Source: Gemmiger formicilis
GTDB lineage: Bacteria > Bacillota > Clostridia > Oscillospirales > Ruminococcaceae
DNA length: 64,000 bases
Direction of reading: 5' to 3'
NCBI RefSeq assembly: GCF_024462815.1
Contig: NZ_JANGCG010000005.1
Span: forward strand, 1-64,000
Positions 33,850 through 43,068 of the stretch are shown piece after piece; position 1 is the first letter of the stretch; the number at the start of each line of letters is the position of its first letter. A program made the translations under genes and the position numbers. The notes under the pieces were generated by a model, which was given only the letters and a program-made list of their open reading frames with translations, was not told the origin of the DNA and did no database searches.

Positions 33850-34770
33850 TTACGCCTCTTTCTTCTCGCAGATGATGCAGACCCAGCCGCGCTTCTCCTT
33901 GACCTCGACCGGCTCCAGACCCGCGGCCTTCAGGCCGGTAATGACCTCCTCGCGGCGCTCGTCAATGATGCCGCTGGCGATGAACCGTGCACCGGGCGCC
34001 ATCAGCACCGGCACGTGCGGGGCAAGAGACAGGATAGCCGCCGCCACGATGTTGGCCGTGATGATGTTGTACTGGCCGCTGGCCTTGTCGGACAAATCGC
34101 CGACAAGCACCTTGAAGTTTTCGGCCACACCGTTGCGCTCGGCGTTCTCACCCGCGGTGCGCACACACATCGGGTCAATGTCCACGCCCTCGGCACTGGC
34201 TGCGCCCAGCTTCAGCGCGGCGATGGCCAGAATGCCGGAGCCGGTGCCGATGTCCAGCACGCGCTCCCCGCCCTTGACAAGGCTGTCCAGCGTTTCAAGG
34301 CAGAGAGAGGTGGTCTCGTGCGTGCCGGTGCCGAAGGCCATGCCGGGGTCCATGATAATCTTGATGCGGTCGGTGTCATACTCCTCCCACCCGGGGACGA
34401 TGGCCAGACGCTGGCCGATGTCCATCGCGTGGTAGTACTTCTTCCAGGCGTTCTGCCAGTCCTCCTGCTCAACGCCGGTGGTGTTCAGCTGGTAGTCGAT
34501 GCCGCTGCTTTTCAGGCGCTCCTCAAACAGGGGCAGCACCTCGGCAGGGTTCTCGTCCGGTGCAAGATACATATGCACAATGACGATGTCACGCGGTTTA
34601 TCCAGCAAATCCTGCTCAATCAGGTCGACGTGGGCAATCTCCCACGCCTGCTGTTCCAGGTCGCTGTAATCCTCGATATAAATGCCGCCGTTCGCAACCA
34701 TGGTTGCGATAGCCTCGGCGGTGTCGGCGTCGCGCTTGGCAACGGTAATGCTGATGTCAGTCCATTCCAT
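33850..34770 (-). CDS. prmA: Ribosomal protein L11 methyltransferase
   Basis: 306 aa from the ATG at 34770 (AGGAG upstream). N-terminal substrate-binding domain, then a class I SAM domain with VLDIGTGSGILAIAALKLGA as motif I and MAFGTGTHETTSLCLE just before it, diagnostic of PrmA. Trimethylates L11 lysines. Operon with rsmE. Confidence 0.95.
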   Translation of the reverse strand: MEWTDISITVAKRDADTAEAIATMVANGGIYIEDYSDLEQQAWEIAHVDLIEQDLLDKPRDIVIVHMYLAPDENPAEVLPLFEERLKSSGIDYQLNTTGVEQEDWQNAWKKYYHAMDIGQRLAIVPGWEEYDTDRIKIIMDPGMAFGTGTHETTSLCLETLDSLVKGGERVLDIGTGSGILAIAALKLGAASAEGVDIDPMCVRTAGENAERNGVAENFKVLVGDLSDKASGQYNIITANIVAAAILSLAPHVPVLMAPGARFIASGIIDERREEVITGLKAAGLEPVEVKEKRGWVCIICEKKEA

Positions 34771-34899
34771 ATGGGTGGCTCCTTCTATAAATGGTTTGCG
34801 GGCGAATTCTATATCCGCCCGGGAAATGTGACATTTACCCATTTTTTTCTATTATACAGTATTTTCCCACGCAATTCAATCCGGAAAGGAGAAATCGCT

Positions 34900-35469
34900 A
34901 TGCAAATCCAGCGCATTACCCATGCTGAATGTGAGGAACTCTACCGCACGGCCCTGCCGCGGGACTTCCCGGCGGCGGAGCTGAAGCCGTTTTCGGAGAT
35001 ACAGCGCCTGCTGGACGCGGGGGTGTATGAACCGCTGCTTCTGACCGATGACACCGGAACGCGGCTGGCCTATGCGTGGCTGGTGGTGCTGCCCGCCCAG
35101 CGCACGGCGCTGCTCGACTACTTTGCCGTGCGGTATGACCTGCGGGGCGGCGGTGTGGGCACAGCAGCGCTGCAGCTGGTCAAGGAATACTGCGCTATGC
35201 GGGTGCAGGATTTGCTGCTGGAGTGCGAACACCCCACCGAGGCCCCCGACCCGGACGCGGCGCGGCGGCGCATCGGGTTTTATCTGCGGGCCGGGGCGCG
35301 GGCCACAGCGCTGGAAAGCCGGGTGTTCGGCACACGGTACACGGTGCTCTCGCTGCCGTGCGGCGGCACCGTGCCCGATGCACAGCTCTGTAAGGAGCTG
35401 CGGGCGCTCTACCGCGTGATGGTGCCGCACCCCTATTATCGTGGGCAGGTCATATTTTACGGCAGCTAG
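34900..35469 (+). CDS. GNAT-family N-acetyltransferase
   Basis: 189 aa, AAAGGAG upstream of ATG 34900. The acetyl-CoA-binding motif is YDLRGGGVGTAALQLVKEY (about residues 80-98), followed by the beta-strand LLLECEHP and a helix FYLRAGAR. The acceptor cannot be predicted. Sits 32 nt ahead of the spoVAC operon on the same strand. Confidence 0.8.
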   Translation: MQIQRITHAECEELYRTALPRDFPAAELKPFSEIQRLLDAGVYEPLLLTDDTGTRLAYAWLVVLPAQRTALLDYFAVRYDLRGGGVGTAALQLVKEYCAMRVQDLLLECEHPTEAPDPDAARRRIGFYLRAGARATALESRVFGTRYTVLSLPCGGTVPDAQLCKELRALYRVMVPHPYYRGQVIFYGS

Positions 35470-35501
35470 GTCAATACTACCTCAAAAGGGAGGTATGACC
35501 T

Positions 35502-35945
35502 GTGAAACTGGACCCCAGACGATATGATGAGATGATTGGCCGGGCATCGCCGCCCTCGCCGGTGGTGCGGGACTGCGCGTGGGCATTCTGCGTGGGCGGG
35601 GCTATCTGCACATTGGGCGAGGGGCTGCGCCAGCTGTTCCTGATTTGGTATGACAAAACGCTGGCGGGCACGCTGACCAGCATTGCGCTGATTTTTCTGG
35701 CCGCGCTCTGTACCCTGCCCGGCTGGTACCAGAAGCTGGCGGCCAAGGCAGGCGCAGGCACGCTGGTGCCCATCACCGGGTTTGCCAATTCGGTGGTCAG
35801 CCCGGCCATTGAGTTCAAGGCCGAGGGCTGGATAACCGGCGTGGGGGCAAAGATTTTCGGCATTGCCGGGCCGGTGATTGCCTATGGCACACTGGCCAGC
35901 TTTGTGTGGGGCGTGCTTTACTGGCTGCTGGGAAAGGTGGGGTGA
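35502..35945 (+). CDS. spoVAC: Stage V sporulation protein AC
   Basis: 147 aa, GTG start with GGGAGG 8 nt upstream. Four to five membrane helices with conserved AFCVGGAICTLGEG and VPITGFANSVVSPAIEFK blocks of SpoVAC. Part of the forespore membrane channel that imports dipicolinic acid during sporulation and releases it on germination; substrate comes from DpaAB (10471-11849). First of three overlapping spoVA genes. Confidence 0.94.
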   Translation: MKLDPRRYDEMIGRASPPSPVVRDCAWAFCVGGAICTLGEGLRQLFLIWYDKTLAGTLTSIALIFLAALCTLPGWYQKLAAKAGAGTLVPITGFANSVVSPAIEFKAEGWITGVGAKIFGIAGPVIAYGTLASFVWGVLYWLLGKVG

Positions 35946-35948
35946 CGG

Positions 35949-36959
35949 ATGCGCAGGGGTGACACACTGCTGTTTGAACAGCCGCCTGTGGTGGGCGCGT
36001 GGGCGGCGGCAGGCGGCAAAAAGGAGAGCGAGGGCCCGCTGGCCTCCGCGTTTGACTTTCTGACGCAGGACGCCGGCTTTGCCGAGCAGGGCTGTGAAAA
36101 CTGGGAACAGGCCGAGAGCCTGTTGCAGCGCAGGGCGGTGGAGCTCTGCCTGCGCAAGGCGGATATTCCGCGCAGTAAAGTAGATATTGCCTTTGCGGGG
36201 GATTTGCAGGCCCAGTGCACGGCCAGCAACTACACGATGCGCGAACTGGGCATCCCCTTTGCCGGGGTGTACGGCGCGTGCAGCACGATGGCGGAAACGC
36301 TGGCCCTTGCGGCTGTGTTTGCGGCGACCGGTATGGCTGAGCGCGTTCTGGCGCTGACCAGCAGCCATTTCTGCGCGGCGGAACGTCAGTTCCGCACGCC
36401 GCTGGAATACGGTGCCAAGCGCACGCCCACAGCCCAGTGGACCGCCACCGCTGCGGGGGCCTGTCTGGTGCGGGCGCACGGTATCGGTGTGCCGGTGCGG
36501 TCGGTGACGTTCGGCCGCGTGCAGGACTACGCGGTGCATGACATCAACAATATGGGCGCAGCGATGATGCCCGCGGCGGCCTCCACGCTGCTGCACTATT
36601 TCGCCGCGTCCGGGACAAGCCCCAAGGACTTTGACGCCATTTTTACCGGCGACTTGGGCGAGGTCGGCACAGCCCTGCTGCGCGAGCAGATGGCCCAAGA
36701 GGGCCTGCCGCTGGACAACCACAAGGACTGCGGCTGCCTTTTGTATGACACGGCCGGGCAGAATGTGCAGGCGGGCGGCAGCGGGGCTGGGTGCAGCGCC
36801 GCCGTGCTGTGCTGTAAGATTCTGCCAATGCTGGCGGCAGGGCAGCTGCGCCGGGTGCTGTTTGTGGCCACTGGCGCCCTGATGAGCCAGACAACTTTTT
36901 TGCAGGGCGAGAGCATCCCCGGCATCGCCCACTGTGTGGAGCTGGGAGGTGCACAATGA
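35949..36959 (+). CDS. spoVAD: Stage V sporulation protein AD
   Basis: 336 aa, thiolase-like fold (GVYGACSTMAETLALA, NNMGAAMMPAAA) that in B. subtilis binds DPA without catalysing condensation. Located 3 nt after spoVAC and overlapping spoVAE by 4 nt (ATGA). Confidence 0.95.
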   Translation: MRRGDTLLFEQPPVVGAWAAAGGKKESEGPLASAFDFLTQDAGFAEQGCENWEQAESLLQRRAVELCLRKADIPRSKVDIAFAGDLQAQCTASNYTMRELGIPFAGVYGACSTMAETLALAAVFAATGMAERVLALTSSHFCAAERQFRTPLEYGAKRTPTAQWTATAAGACLVRAHGIGVPVRSVTFGRVQDYAVHDINNMGAAMMPAAASTLLHYFAASGTSPKDFDAIFTGDLGEVGTALLREQMAQEGLPLDNHKDCGCLLYDTAGQNVQAGGSGAGCSAAVLCCKILPMLAAGQLRRVLFVATGALMSQTTFLQGESIPGIAHCVELGGAQ

Positions 36960-37312
36960 ATTACGTCTGGGCGTTTGTGGTGGGCGGCGCTATCTGCGTG
37001 GTTGGCCAGCTACTGATTGACTACACCAAGCTCTCCCCTGCCAGAGTCCTGACCGGCTACGTGGTGGCCGGGGTGATTTTAAGCGCAGTGGGGCTGTACA
37101 AGCCGCTGGTGGACCTTGCCGGGGCGGGGGCCAGCGTGCCGCTGCTGGGATTCGGGCATCTGCTGGCGCAGGGCGTGCAGAACGCTGTGGACAGCTGCGG
37201 CCTGCCCGGCGCGTTCACCGGTGGGCTGACAGCCGCCAGCGGCGGCATTGCGGCCAGTCTGATTTTCGGCGTGCTGGCCGCAGCCGTGGGAAAAAGTCGC
37301 GACCAGAACTGA
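36956..37312 (+). CDS. spoVAE: Stage V sporulation protein AE
   Basis: 118 aa membrane protein with VGGAICVVGQLLIDYTKL and LGFGHLLAQGV blocks of the SpoVAEb type; homologous to SpoVAC. Completes the minimal clostridial C-D-E set of the DPA channel. Confidence 0.93.
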   Translation: MNYVWAFVVGGAICVVGQLLIDYTKLSPARVLTGYVVAGVILSAVGLYKPLVDLAGAGASVPLLGFGHLLAQGVQNAVDSCGLPGAFTGGLTAASGGIAASLIFGVLAAAVGKSRDQN

Positions 37313-37340
37313 GCGTATGAACGTCGTTGCCGGTTCACCT

Positions 37341-37366
37341 GTAGGGCGGGGTGACCCCACCCCGCC
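37341..37366. repeat. REP-like intergenic repeat, family B
   Basis: GTAGGGCGGGGTGACCCCAC followed by CCCGCC; same sequence as 16392 and 58537. Confidence 0.75.
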
Positions 37367-37450
37367 GTCCATTTTGCCGCCAGCATTTTGACATTTCCCT
37401 AGGTTTGTTCTATACTGTACGTGGTGTAAGAACAACAAAGGGGCGTTTCC

Positions 37451-38791
37451 ATGCAAAAACAACTGACGCGGGGGCCGGTTATGCCGACCATGCTGCGATT
37501 TGCCGTGCCGATGATTCTGGGCGATTTGCTGCAGCAATGCTACAATATTGCTGATACCCTGATTGTGGGGCGGTTCATCGGCACCGGGGCACTGGCCGCG
37601 GTCGGCTCGGCGTTCACGCTCATGACCTTCCTAACCTCAATTCTGCTGGGGTTGGCGATGGGCAGCGGGACGGTGTTCTCGATAAAATTCGGCCAGAAAG
37701 ACGATGCAGCGCTGAAAGAAGGCGTCCTCGCCAGCTTTGTGCTGCTGGCGGCGGTCACGGCGGTGCTGACGGCGGCGGTGTATATCGGCTTTGACGGCAT
37801 TCTGTGTTTTTTGCACATCCCGGCGGAGCTGGACAGGATGATGCGCAGCTATCTGCGCATTGTGTTTGTGGGGCTGGCGGCAACATTTCTCTATAATTAT
37901 TTCGCCTCGCTGCTGCGGGCGCTGGGCAACTCGGTAGTGCCGCTGGTGTTTCTGGGCGTGTCGGCCGGGCTGAACATTGCCCTTGACCTCTGGTTCGTCT
38001 GCGGGCTGGACTGGGGCGTGGCGGGCGCTGCCGCAGCCACGGTGCTGGCGCAGTACGTCTCCGGCGTTGGCATTGCGGTGTACACCTGGTGCGGCTTCCC
38101 GCTGCTGCGCGAAGCCTGCCGCGCTAAGCTGCGCCCCGCCCGCGTGAAGGAGATTGCGTCCTTCTCGGCGCTGACCTGTGTGCAGCAGTCGGTTATGAAC
38201 CTTGGGATTCTGACCGTGCAGGGGCTGGTCAACAGCTTTGGCACAATCGTGATGGCAGCCTTTGCGGCAGCGGTAAAAATTGACGCCTTTGCGTATCTGC
38301 CGGTGCAGGATTTTGGCAATGCGTTCTCCATTTTTCTGGCGCAGAACTACGGCGCACAGGAAAAAGACCGCCTGAAGCAGGGTATGCGCGGCGCGTTTGC
38401 CGCAGCGGCGGTGTTCAGCGTGGCGGTCAGCTGCGTGGTGTACGCCTTTGCTGCGCCGCTGATGCGGATTTTTATTGACGCTGACGAGACGGCAGTGGTT
38501 GCCGAGGGTGTGCGGTATCTGCACATCGAGGGTGCGTTCTATCTCGGCATCGGTTGGCTGTTTTTGCTGTACGGGCTCTACCGCGCTGTGGGGCGGCCCG
38601 GTATGTCGGTGGTGCTGACGGTCATCTCGCTGGGCACCCGCGTGGTGCTGGCGTATGCGCTCTCGGCTTTGCCCGCTATCGGCGTGGTGGGCATCTGGTG
38701 GAGTGTGCCCATCGGCTGGTTCCTTGCCGACGCCGCAGGCCTTGGGTATTATTGGCTCCGCCGCAAAACGCTGTTTGAGCTGCGGGGGTAA
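37451..38791 (+). CDS. MATE family efflux transporter
   Basis: 446 aa with twelve membrane helices in two homologous halves (MILGDLLQQCYNIADTLIVG and CVQQSVMNLGILTVQGLVN starts). Conserved GxGAxxAxxxG-type helices (GTGALAAVG). A Na+ or H+ antiporter exporting cationic or aromatic compounds; substrate unknown. An upstream in-frame TTG-type start is not needed; ATG 37451 has GGGGCG about 8 nt upstream, a weak site. Confidence 0.9.
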   Translation: MQKQLTRGPVMPTMLRFAVPMILGDLLQQCYNIADTLIVGRFIGTGALAAVGSAFTLMTFLTSILLGLAMGSGTVFSIKFGQKDDAALKEGVLASFVLLAAVTAVLTAAVYIGFDGILCFLHIPAELDRMMRSYLRIVFVGLAATFLYNYFASLLRALGNSVVPLVFLGVSAGLNIALDLWFVCGLDWGVAGAAAATVLAQYVSGVGIAVYTWCGFPLLREACRAKLRPARVKEIASFSALTCVQQSVMNLGILTVQGLVNSFGTIVMAAFAAAVKIDAFAYLPVQDFGNAFSIFLAQNYGAQEKDRLKQGMRGAFAAAAVFSVAVSCVVYAFAAPLMRIFIDADETAVVAEGVRYLHIEGAFYLGIGWLFLLYGLYRAVGRPGMSVVLTVISLGTRVVLAYALSALPAIGVVGIWWSVPIGWFLADAAGLGYYWLRRKTLFELRG

Positions 38792-38804
38792 GGCTGGCCC
38801 TCAT

Positions 38805-38897
38805 CAGTCAGCGGTCGGGGCCGCTGACAGCTTCCCCCGCAGGGGAAGCCTTCTCCTGCGGGAGAAGGTGGCGCGTAGCGCCGGATGAGGGCCAACC
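38805..38897. repeat. REP-like intergenic repeat, family A (double unit)
   Basis: GGCCCTCATCAGTCAGCGGT at one end and GGATGAGGGCC at the other, with CTTCCCCCGCAGGGGAAG and TTCTCCTGCGGGAGAA foldbacks between; the longest copy in the window. Confidence 0.7.
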
Positions 38898-38942
38898 TTG
38901 CCGGAAGCTGACGTTTACCGGAACTTTACACCACAAACAAAA

Positions 38943-38975
38943 GCGGGCAGTGGACTGCAATCGTCCACTGCCCGC
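38943..38975. terminator. Bidirectional terminator after htrA
   Basis: Stem GCGGGCAGTGGAC / GTCCACTGCCCGC with a 7-nt loop and T-rich sequence on both outer sides; lies 12 nt past the htrA stop. Confidence 0.85.
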
Positions 38976-38987
38976 TGTATTTTTATG

Positions 38988-40451
38988 TCAGGAAACGCTG
39001 GAGCTCAGGGTGACTTCCAGCGTCAGCACCTTGCCCTCACGCTCGACCTGCAGGTTGACCTTGTCGCCAATGGCCTTGTCCTTCAGGTAATTCTTCAGCG
39101 CGGAGCTGTCGCTGACGGCGGTATCATCCACGGCCAGCACGCGGTCACCCACCTGCACACCGGCGGCCTCTGCGCCGCTGCCCTTGGTGACCTCGACCAC
39201 ATAGACGCCCATCGTGGTGACACCCAGCTGCTGTGCGGTCTGGGAATCCGTCACGTCCAGAATCTTGATGCCCAGTGCGGGGCGTGCCACAGCGCCGCTT
39301 TCAATCAGCTGCTGGCCAATTTCCATCGCGGTGTTGATGGGGATGGCAAAGCCGATGCCCTCGGCCTCGCTGTAGCTGCTCTTGGCGTTGACAATGCCGA
39401 TCAGCTCACCGTTGCCGTTGAACAGACCGCCGCCGGAGTTGCCCGGGCTGATGGAAGCATCGGTCTGAATCAGCGTCATATCGTTGTTCTGCACGGTAAC
39501 CTGACGGTTCAGCGCGCTGACAATGCCGTCCGTGACGGTGTTGGACAGCGTGCCCAGCGGGTTGCCGACTGCCACGGCCACCTCGCCCACGGCCAGCGCG
39601 TCACTGTCACCAATGACCGCCGGGGTCAGGCCGGTGGCGTCAATCTTCAGCACGGCCACGTCCGAGGTGGGATCCTGCCCGACAACGGTGGCATCGTAGG
39701 ACTCATCGCTGCCGTTCAGCTGGACCTTGACGCTGGTGGCACCGCTGACAACGTGGGCGCAGGTCAGGATGTAGCCATCCTGGCTGATGATAACGCCAGA
39801 GCCTGCGCCGCTCTGCACATAATAGCCGCCGAACCAGGTCTGGCTGCTGCTCATCTGCTCGGTGGTGATGGCCACAACGCTGGGCGAAACCACCGAGGCA
39901 ATCTGCTGCACGCTCATGCTGGTGCCGTCCGTGCTGCCTGCGGCGGTGGCACCGGTGCTGCGCTGCACCTGCTGCACAACCACCTGATTGCCGGTCAGTC
40001 CGGTACGGCTGGCAACCACAGCGCCGCCCAGACCGCCGCCGAGGCCCAGCGCGGCCACGCCAACACAGGCCAGCACGCGCAGAAGCACTTTGTTGGGCTT
40101 CTTCTTCTGGGGCACAGGGGGCTGCTGCGGGGCGCTGGAATAGCTGTAGCCATTGTAGCCGCCGTTATTGCCGCCGTTGCCGCCGCTGAAGCTGCTGGTG
40201 TAGCCGCTATTGTCCTGCTGCGGGTTCGGGTTGGCACTGCCGTAGCCGGTGGAATAATCAGTGCGGGCGGTGTTGGCCGTGTTGGCGCCGCTGGAGCCTA
40301 CGTTGGGGTAGGCATTGTCCTGCGCGGGTTGCTGCGGGGCCTGTGCCGATTGCTGCGGCTGTGCAGGCTGGGGGTTATTCTGCTGGGGCGGGTTCTGCCC
40401 GCCGCCGGATGTATTGTTATAGAGACCTGAGTAATCGTATTCGCTGCTCAT
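38988..40451 (-). CDS. HtrA/DegP-like serine protease with PDZ domain
   Basis: 487 aa. N-terminal ~110 residues are a cytoplasmic low-complexity region rich in Asn, Gln, Tyr and Gly, then one membrane helix (VLLRVLACVGVAALGLGGG), a trypsin-like domain with catalytic His (LTCAHVVSG), Asp (TSDVAVLKID) and Ser (SPGNSGGGLFN), and a C-terminal PDZ domain (GVYVVEVTKGSGAEAAGVQ). A membrane-anchored quality-control protease acting outside the cytoplasm. Upstream AAAGGAGA supports the start. Confidence 0.93.
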   Translation of the reverse strand: MSSEYDYSGLYNNTSGGGQNPPQQNNPQPAQPQQSAQAPQQPAQDNAYPNVGSSGANTANTARTDYSTGYGSANPNPQQDNSGYTSSFSGGNGGNNGGYNGYSYSSAPQQPPVPQKKKPNKVLLRVLACVGVAALGLGGGLGGAVVASRTGLTGNQVVVQQVQRSTGATAAGSTDGTSMSVQQIASVVSPSVVAITTEQMSSSQTWFGGYYVQSGAGSGVIISQDGYILTCAHVVSGATSVKVQLNGSDESYDATVVGQDPTSDVAVLKIDATGLTPAVIGDSDALAVGEVAVAVGNPLGTLSNTVTDGIVSALNRQVTVQNNDMTLIQTDASISPGNSGGGLFNGNGELIGIVNAKSSYSEAEGIGFAIPINTAMEIGQQLIESGAVARPALGIKILDVTDSQTAQQLGVTTMGVYVVEVTKGSGAEAAGVQVGDRVLAVDDTAVSDSSALKNYLKDKAIGDKVNLQVEREGKVLTLEVTLSSSVS

Positions 40452-40608
40452 ATCGGTCGTCTCCTTTCGCTTTCTATGCCTACAGTATACAGGCTAATTG
40501 TGAAATAGGTTTCGTCAGAGAGTGAAAAGTGTGTGAAATGAATAGTTGCACGGAGCAACAAATTATGCTATGATTATACTATAAATACAATGAAAACTAT
40601 ACATCTGG

Positions 40609-40710
40609 TCGCTGGTGTACGATGACACGGCGCTGACCGCACAGATCGTCATCCGCCGCAAGTGGGATGACGTGCTGCACTATGACCTGAACACAAACAC
40701 GATGAGTTGA
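40609..40710 (+). pseudogene. C-terminal gene remnant
   Basis: An open segment of 33 codons with no start codon or ribosome-binding site, ending in DVLHYDLNTNTMS at 40710, one nt before the next ATG. It looks like the tail of a lost gene; the family cannot be named. The AT-rich DNA just before it shows no coding character. Confidence 0.4.
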
Positions 40711-40711
40711 T

Positions 40712-41563
40712 ATGCGCATTATCGAAGAAAACGGACAGTATACCTTATATAAAGAGCAGGAGGCCATCGGCACGGCAGTGCTGGACGGTCAGGCAATTCG
40801 GCAATTTGAGATTGCGCCGCAGTGGCGCGGGCGGGGCTACGGCAGCTATCTGCTGAAAGAAATCCTGCGCCGCGGCGGTGGGCTTGACCCCAAGCAGGCC
40901 ACGCGGTTCACGGCTCCCCTGCCCTGCGATGCGGCTGACGCGGCACTGGCAGAAAAGTTTGATTTTGCCGCGGATGGTGCCCAGCTGGTGCGCCGCCGCG
41001 TGCCGGATTTGTCCGCCGTGCAGCTCTGCCACGAATTTCTGGCGGCGCGGCTGGCCCCGGGCGGACTGTATGTGGATGCCACCTGCGGGAACGGCCATGA
41101 CACGCAGTTTTTGTGTGAGCTGGCCGGGCCCACAGGCCGCGTGCTGGGGCTGGATATTCAACAGCAGGCGGTGGATAACACAAACGCCCGGCTGGCGGCC
41201 GCCGGGTATGGGGCGGTGGGCCGCGCTATGGTGCACGACCACGCCCGCCTTGCCGAGGTGTTGAAGCCGGGCACGGCGGACTGCGTGCTGTTCAACTTCG
41301 GCTGGCTGCCCGGCGCAGAGCACGCGGTGCATTCCACCGCGGACGGCAGTGTGCCCGCCCTGCGTGCGGCGCTGGAGGCACTGCGCCCCGGCGGCGTGCT
41401 GGCCGCAGTGCTCTACAGCGGAAAAATCATCGGTGATGCAGAGAAAAAGGCCGCGCTGGCATTTTTCAAAAGCCTGCCGCTGACAACGTACACCGTGCTG
41501 GTCTGTGAGTTTGCCAACTGGGCCGACACCGCACCCCTGCCGTGCTTTGTCATCAAGAAATAG
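40712..41563 (+). CDS. GNAT-MnmM (YtqB) fusion, putative tRNA wobble-uridine methyltransferase
   Basis: 283 aa. Residues 1-95 resemble a small GNAT acetyltransferase (acetyl-CoA motif APQWRGRGYGSYLLKEIL). Residues ~100-283 match the whole B. subtilis YtqB/MnmM protein: VDATCGNGHDTQFL (SAM motif I), LGLDIQQQAVDNT, and VLFNFGWLPGAEHAVHS with STADGSV. MnmM methylates 5-aminomethyl-2-thiouridine at tRNA position 34. In B. subtilis the methyltransferase stands alone; the N-terminal GNAT part is an addition. ATG 40712 lacks a good ribosome-binding site. Confidence 0.8.
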   Translation: MRIIEENGQYTLYKEQEAIGTAVLDGQAIRQFEIAPQWRGRGYGSYLLKEILRRGGGLDPKQATRFTAPLPCDAADAALAEKFDFAADGAQLVRRRVPDLSAVQLCHEFLAARLAPGGLYVDATCGNGHDTQFLCELAGPTGRVLGLDIQQQAVDNTNARLAAAGYGAVGRAMVHDHARLAEVLKPGTADCVLFNFGWLPGAEHAVHSTADGSVPALRAALEALRPGGVLAAVLYSGKIIGDAEKKAALAFFKSLPLTTYTVLVCEFANWADTAPLPCFVIKK

Positions 41564-41567
41564 GTAG

Positions 41568-41611
41568 AAAAAATCCGTATCGCGGTTTTGAGCCGTTGAT
41601 ACGGATTTTTT
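41568..41611. terminator. Terminator after the GNAT-MnmM gene
   Basis: AAAAAATCCGTATC / GATACGGATTTTTT, 14-bp perfect arms with a 16-nt loop, starting 4 nt after the stop codon; usable from either strand. Confidence 0.85.
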
Positions 41612-41679
41612 GTGCATTATTAAATGGGCAACGCGGGGAAGGTTTCCCCTCATCAGTCAGCAACCCAATGCCTTCCCCC

Positions 41680-43038
41680 TTATACCTCCGGTGCGCCGCC
41701 GCCGATTTTGGGAATCGGGCAGTGCAGAATGTACCAGGCAAACAGCACGGACGAGATACTCCATGTCAGCGGGTAGGCCCAGAACACAACGCCGATTTTG
41801 TGGATGAAGTGCAGCGTGATGGTGATGTAGGTGATGCGCAGCGCACACCAGACCATCAGCATGACCATCATCGGCACAACCGGGCGGCCCAGCCCGCGCA
41901 GGATGCCGGCGCAGCAGTGGCTGAACGCCAGCAGGCAGTAGAACAGCGCCGCCGTGTGGGCCTGCTGCACGCCGAAGGCAATCACATCCGGCTCACGGCT
42001 GAACGCGCCAATCAGCCACGGCGAGGCAAGGCAGATGCTCACGCCCACAACCTCGGCCATCAGCACCGAGCACAGGCAGCCGAATTTCATACCCTTTCTC
42101 ACGCGGTCGGGTTGGCCTGCGCCCACGTTCTGGCTGACAAAGGTGGCCAGCGCCATCGAGAAGCAGGTCACCGGCAGGAAGGCAAAGCCCTCTACCTTGC
42201 TGTAAGCACCGCAGCCCGCCATGGCCTGCGCGCCAAAGGCGTTGATGTTGGACTGCACAATGACGTTGGCAATCGAAATGACCGAGTTCTGCACGCCGGA
42301 CGGCAGGCCCTGCATAATGACGGCCTTGAGCGAGGGGCTGTCAAACCGGATTTCCTGCCAGCGGACGGCCCACGCCTCCTGACTGCGCATCAGCTTGGCA
42401 AAGGCCAGAATGGCACTGACGGTCTGGGAGGCAATCGTGGCAAACGCTGCTGCGGCCACGCCCATGCGCAGCCAGCCGACAAGCACTAAGTCCAGAATAA
42501 TGTTGATGATGGACGCGGTAATCAGGTACCGCATGGGGCTCTTGCTGTCACCGACAGATTGCAGAATACTCGCACCTACGTTGTACATAACAACGGCAAT
42601 CGAGCCCATAAAATACATACGGAAATACGCCACCGAGTTGACAAGCACATCCGCGGGCGTGCCCATCCAGCGCAGAATCTGCGGCGTGAGCAGCACGCCC
42701 ACAACGGTAAGCACCACGCCCGCGACAAGGCCCAGCGCCACGGTGGTGTGGATGGTGCGGCGCATCCGCGCCCAATCCTTGGCACCAAAATACCGCGCCA
42801 CAACAACGCCCGCGCCCAGCGATACGCCGTTGACAAAGCCGGTGAGCAAAAATATCAGACTGCCGGATGAACCGACGGCGGCCAATGCCTCGCCGCCCAG
42901 AAAGTTGCCGACAATGAGCGAGTCGGCCGCATTATACAACTGCTGGAACAGGTTGCTGACGAAAATCGGCAGCGCAAACAGCAGCATACCCTTGGCGACA
43001 CTGCCTTGGGTCAGGGTTGTTTTGTGTTTTTCTTCCAT
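41680..43038 (-). CDS. MATE family efflux transporter
   Basis: 452 aa, twelve helices, LFALPIFVSNLFQQLYNAAD at the N terminus and repeat half starting QGLPSGVQNSVISIANVIVQ. Same DinF/NorM superfamily as the 37451 gene but not closely similar. Substrate unknown. 30 nt downstream of the nucleoid-associated gene, same strand. Confidence 0.9.
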   Translation of the reverse strand: MEEKHKTTLTQGSVAKGMLLFALPIFVSNLFQQLYNAADSLIVGNFLGGEALAAVGSSGSLIFLLTGFVNGVSLGAGVVVARYFGAKDWARMRRTIHTTVALGLVAGVVLTVVGVLLTPQILRWMGTPADVLVNSVAYFRMYFMGSIAVVMYNVGASILQSVGDSKSPMRYLITASIINIILDLVLVGWLRMGVAAAAFATIASQTVSAILAFAKLMRSQEAWAVRWQEIRFDSPSLKAVIMQGLPSGVQNSVISIANVIVQSNINAFGAQAMAGCGAYSKVEGFAFLPVTCFSMALATFVSQNVGAGQPDRVRKGMKFGCLCSVLMAEVVGVSICLASPWLIGAFSREPDVIAFGVQQAHTAALFYCLLAFSHCCAGILRGLGRPVVPMMVMLMVWCALRITYITITLHFIHKIGVVFWAYPLTWSISSVLFAWYILHCPIPKIGGGAPEV

Positions 43039-43068
43039 TTTCTGCTTTCTCTATACAACAAATTCTGA

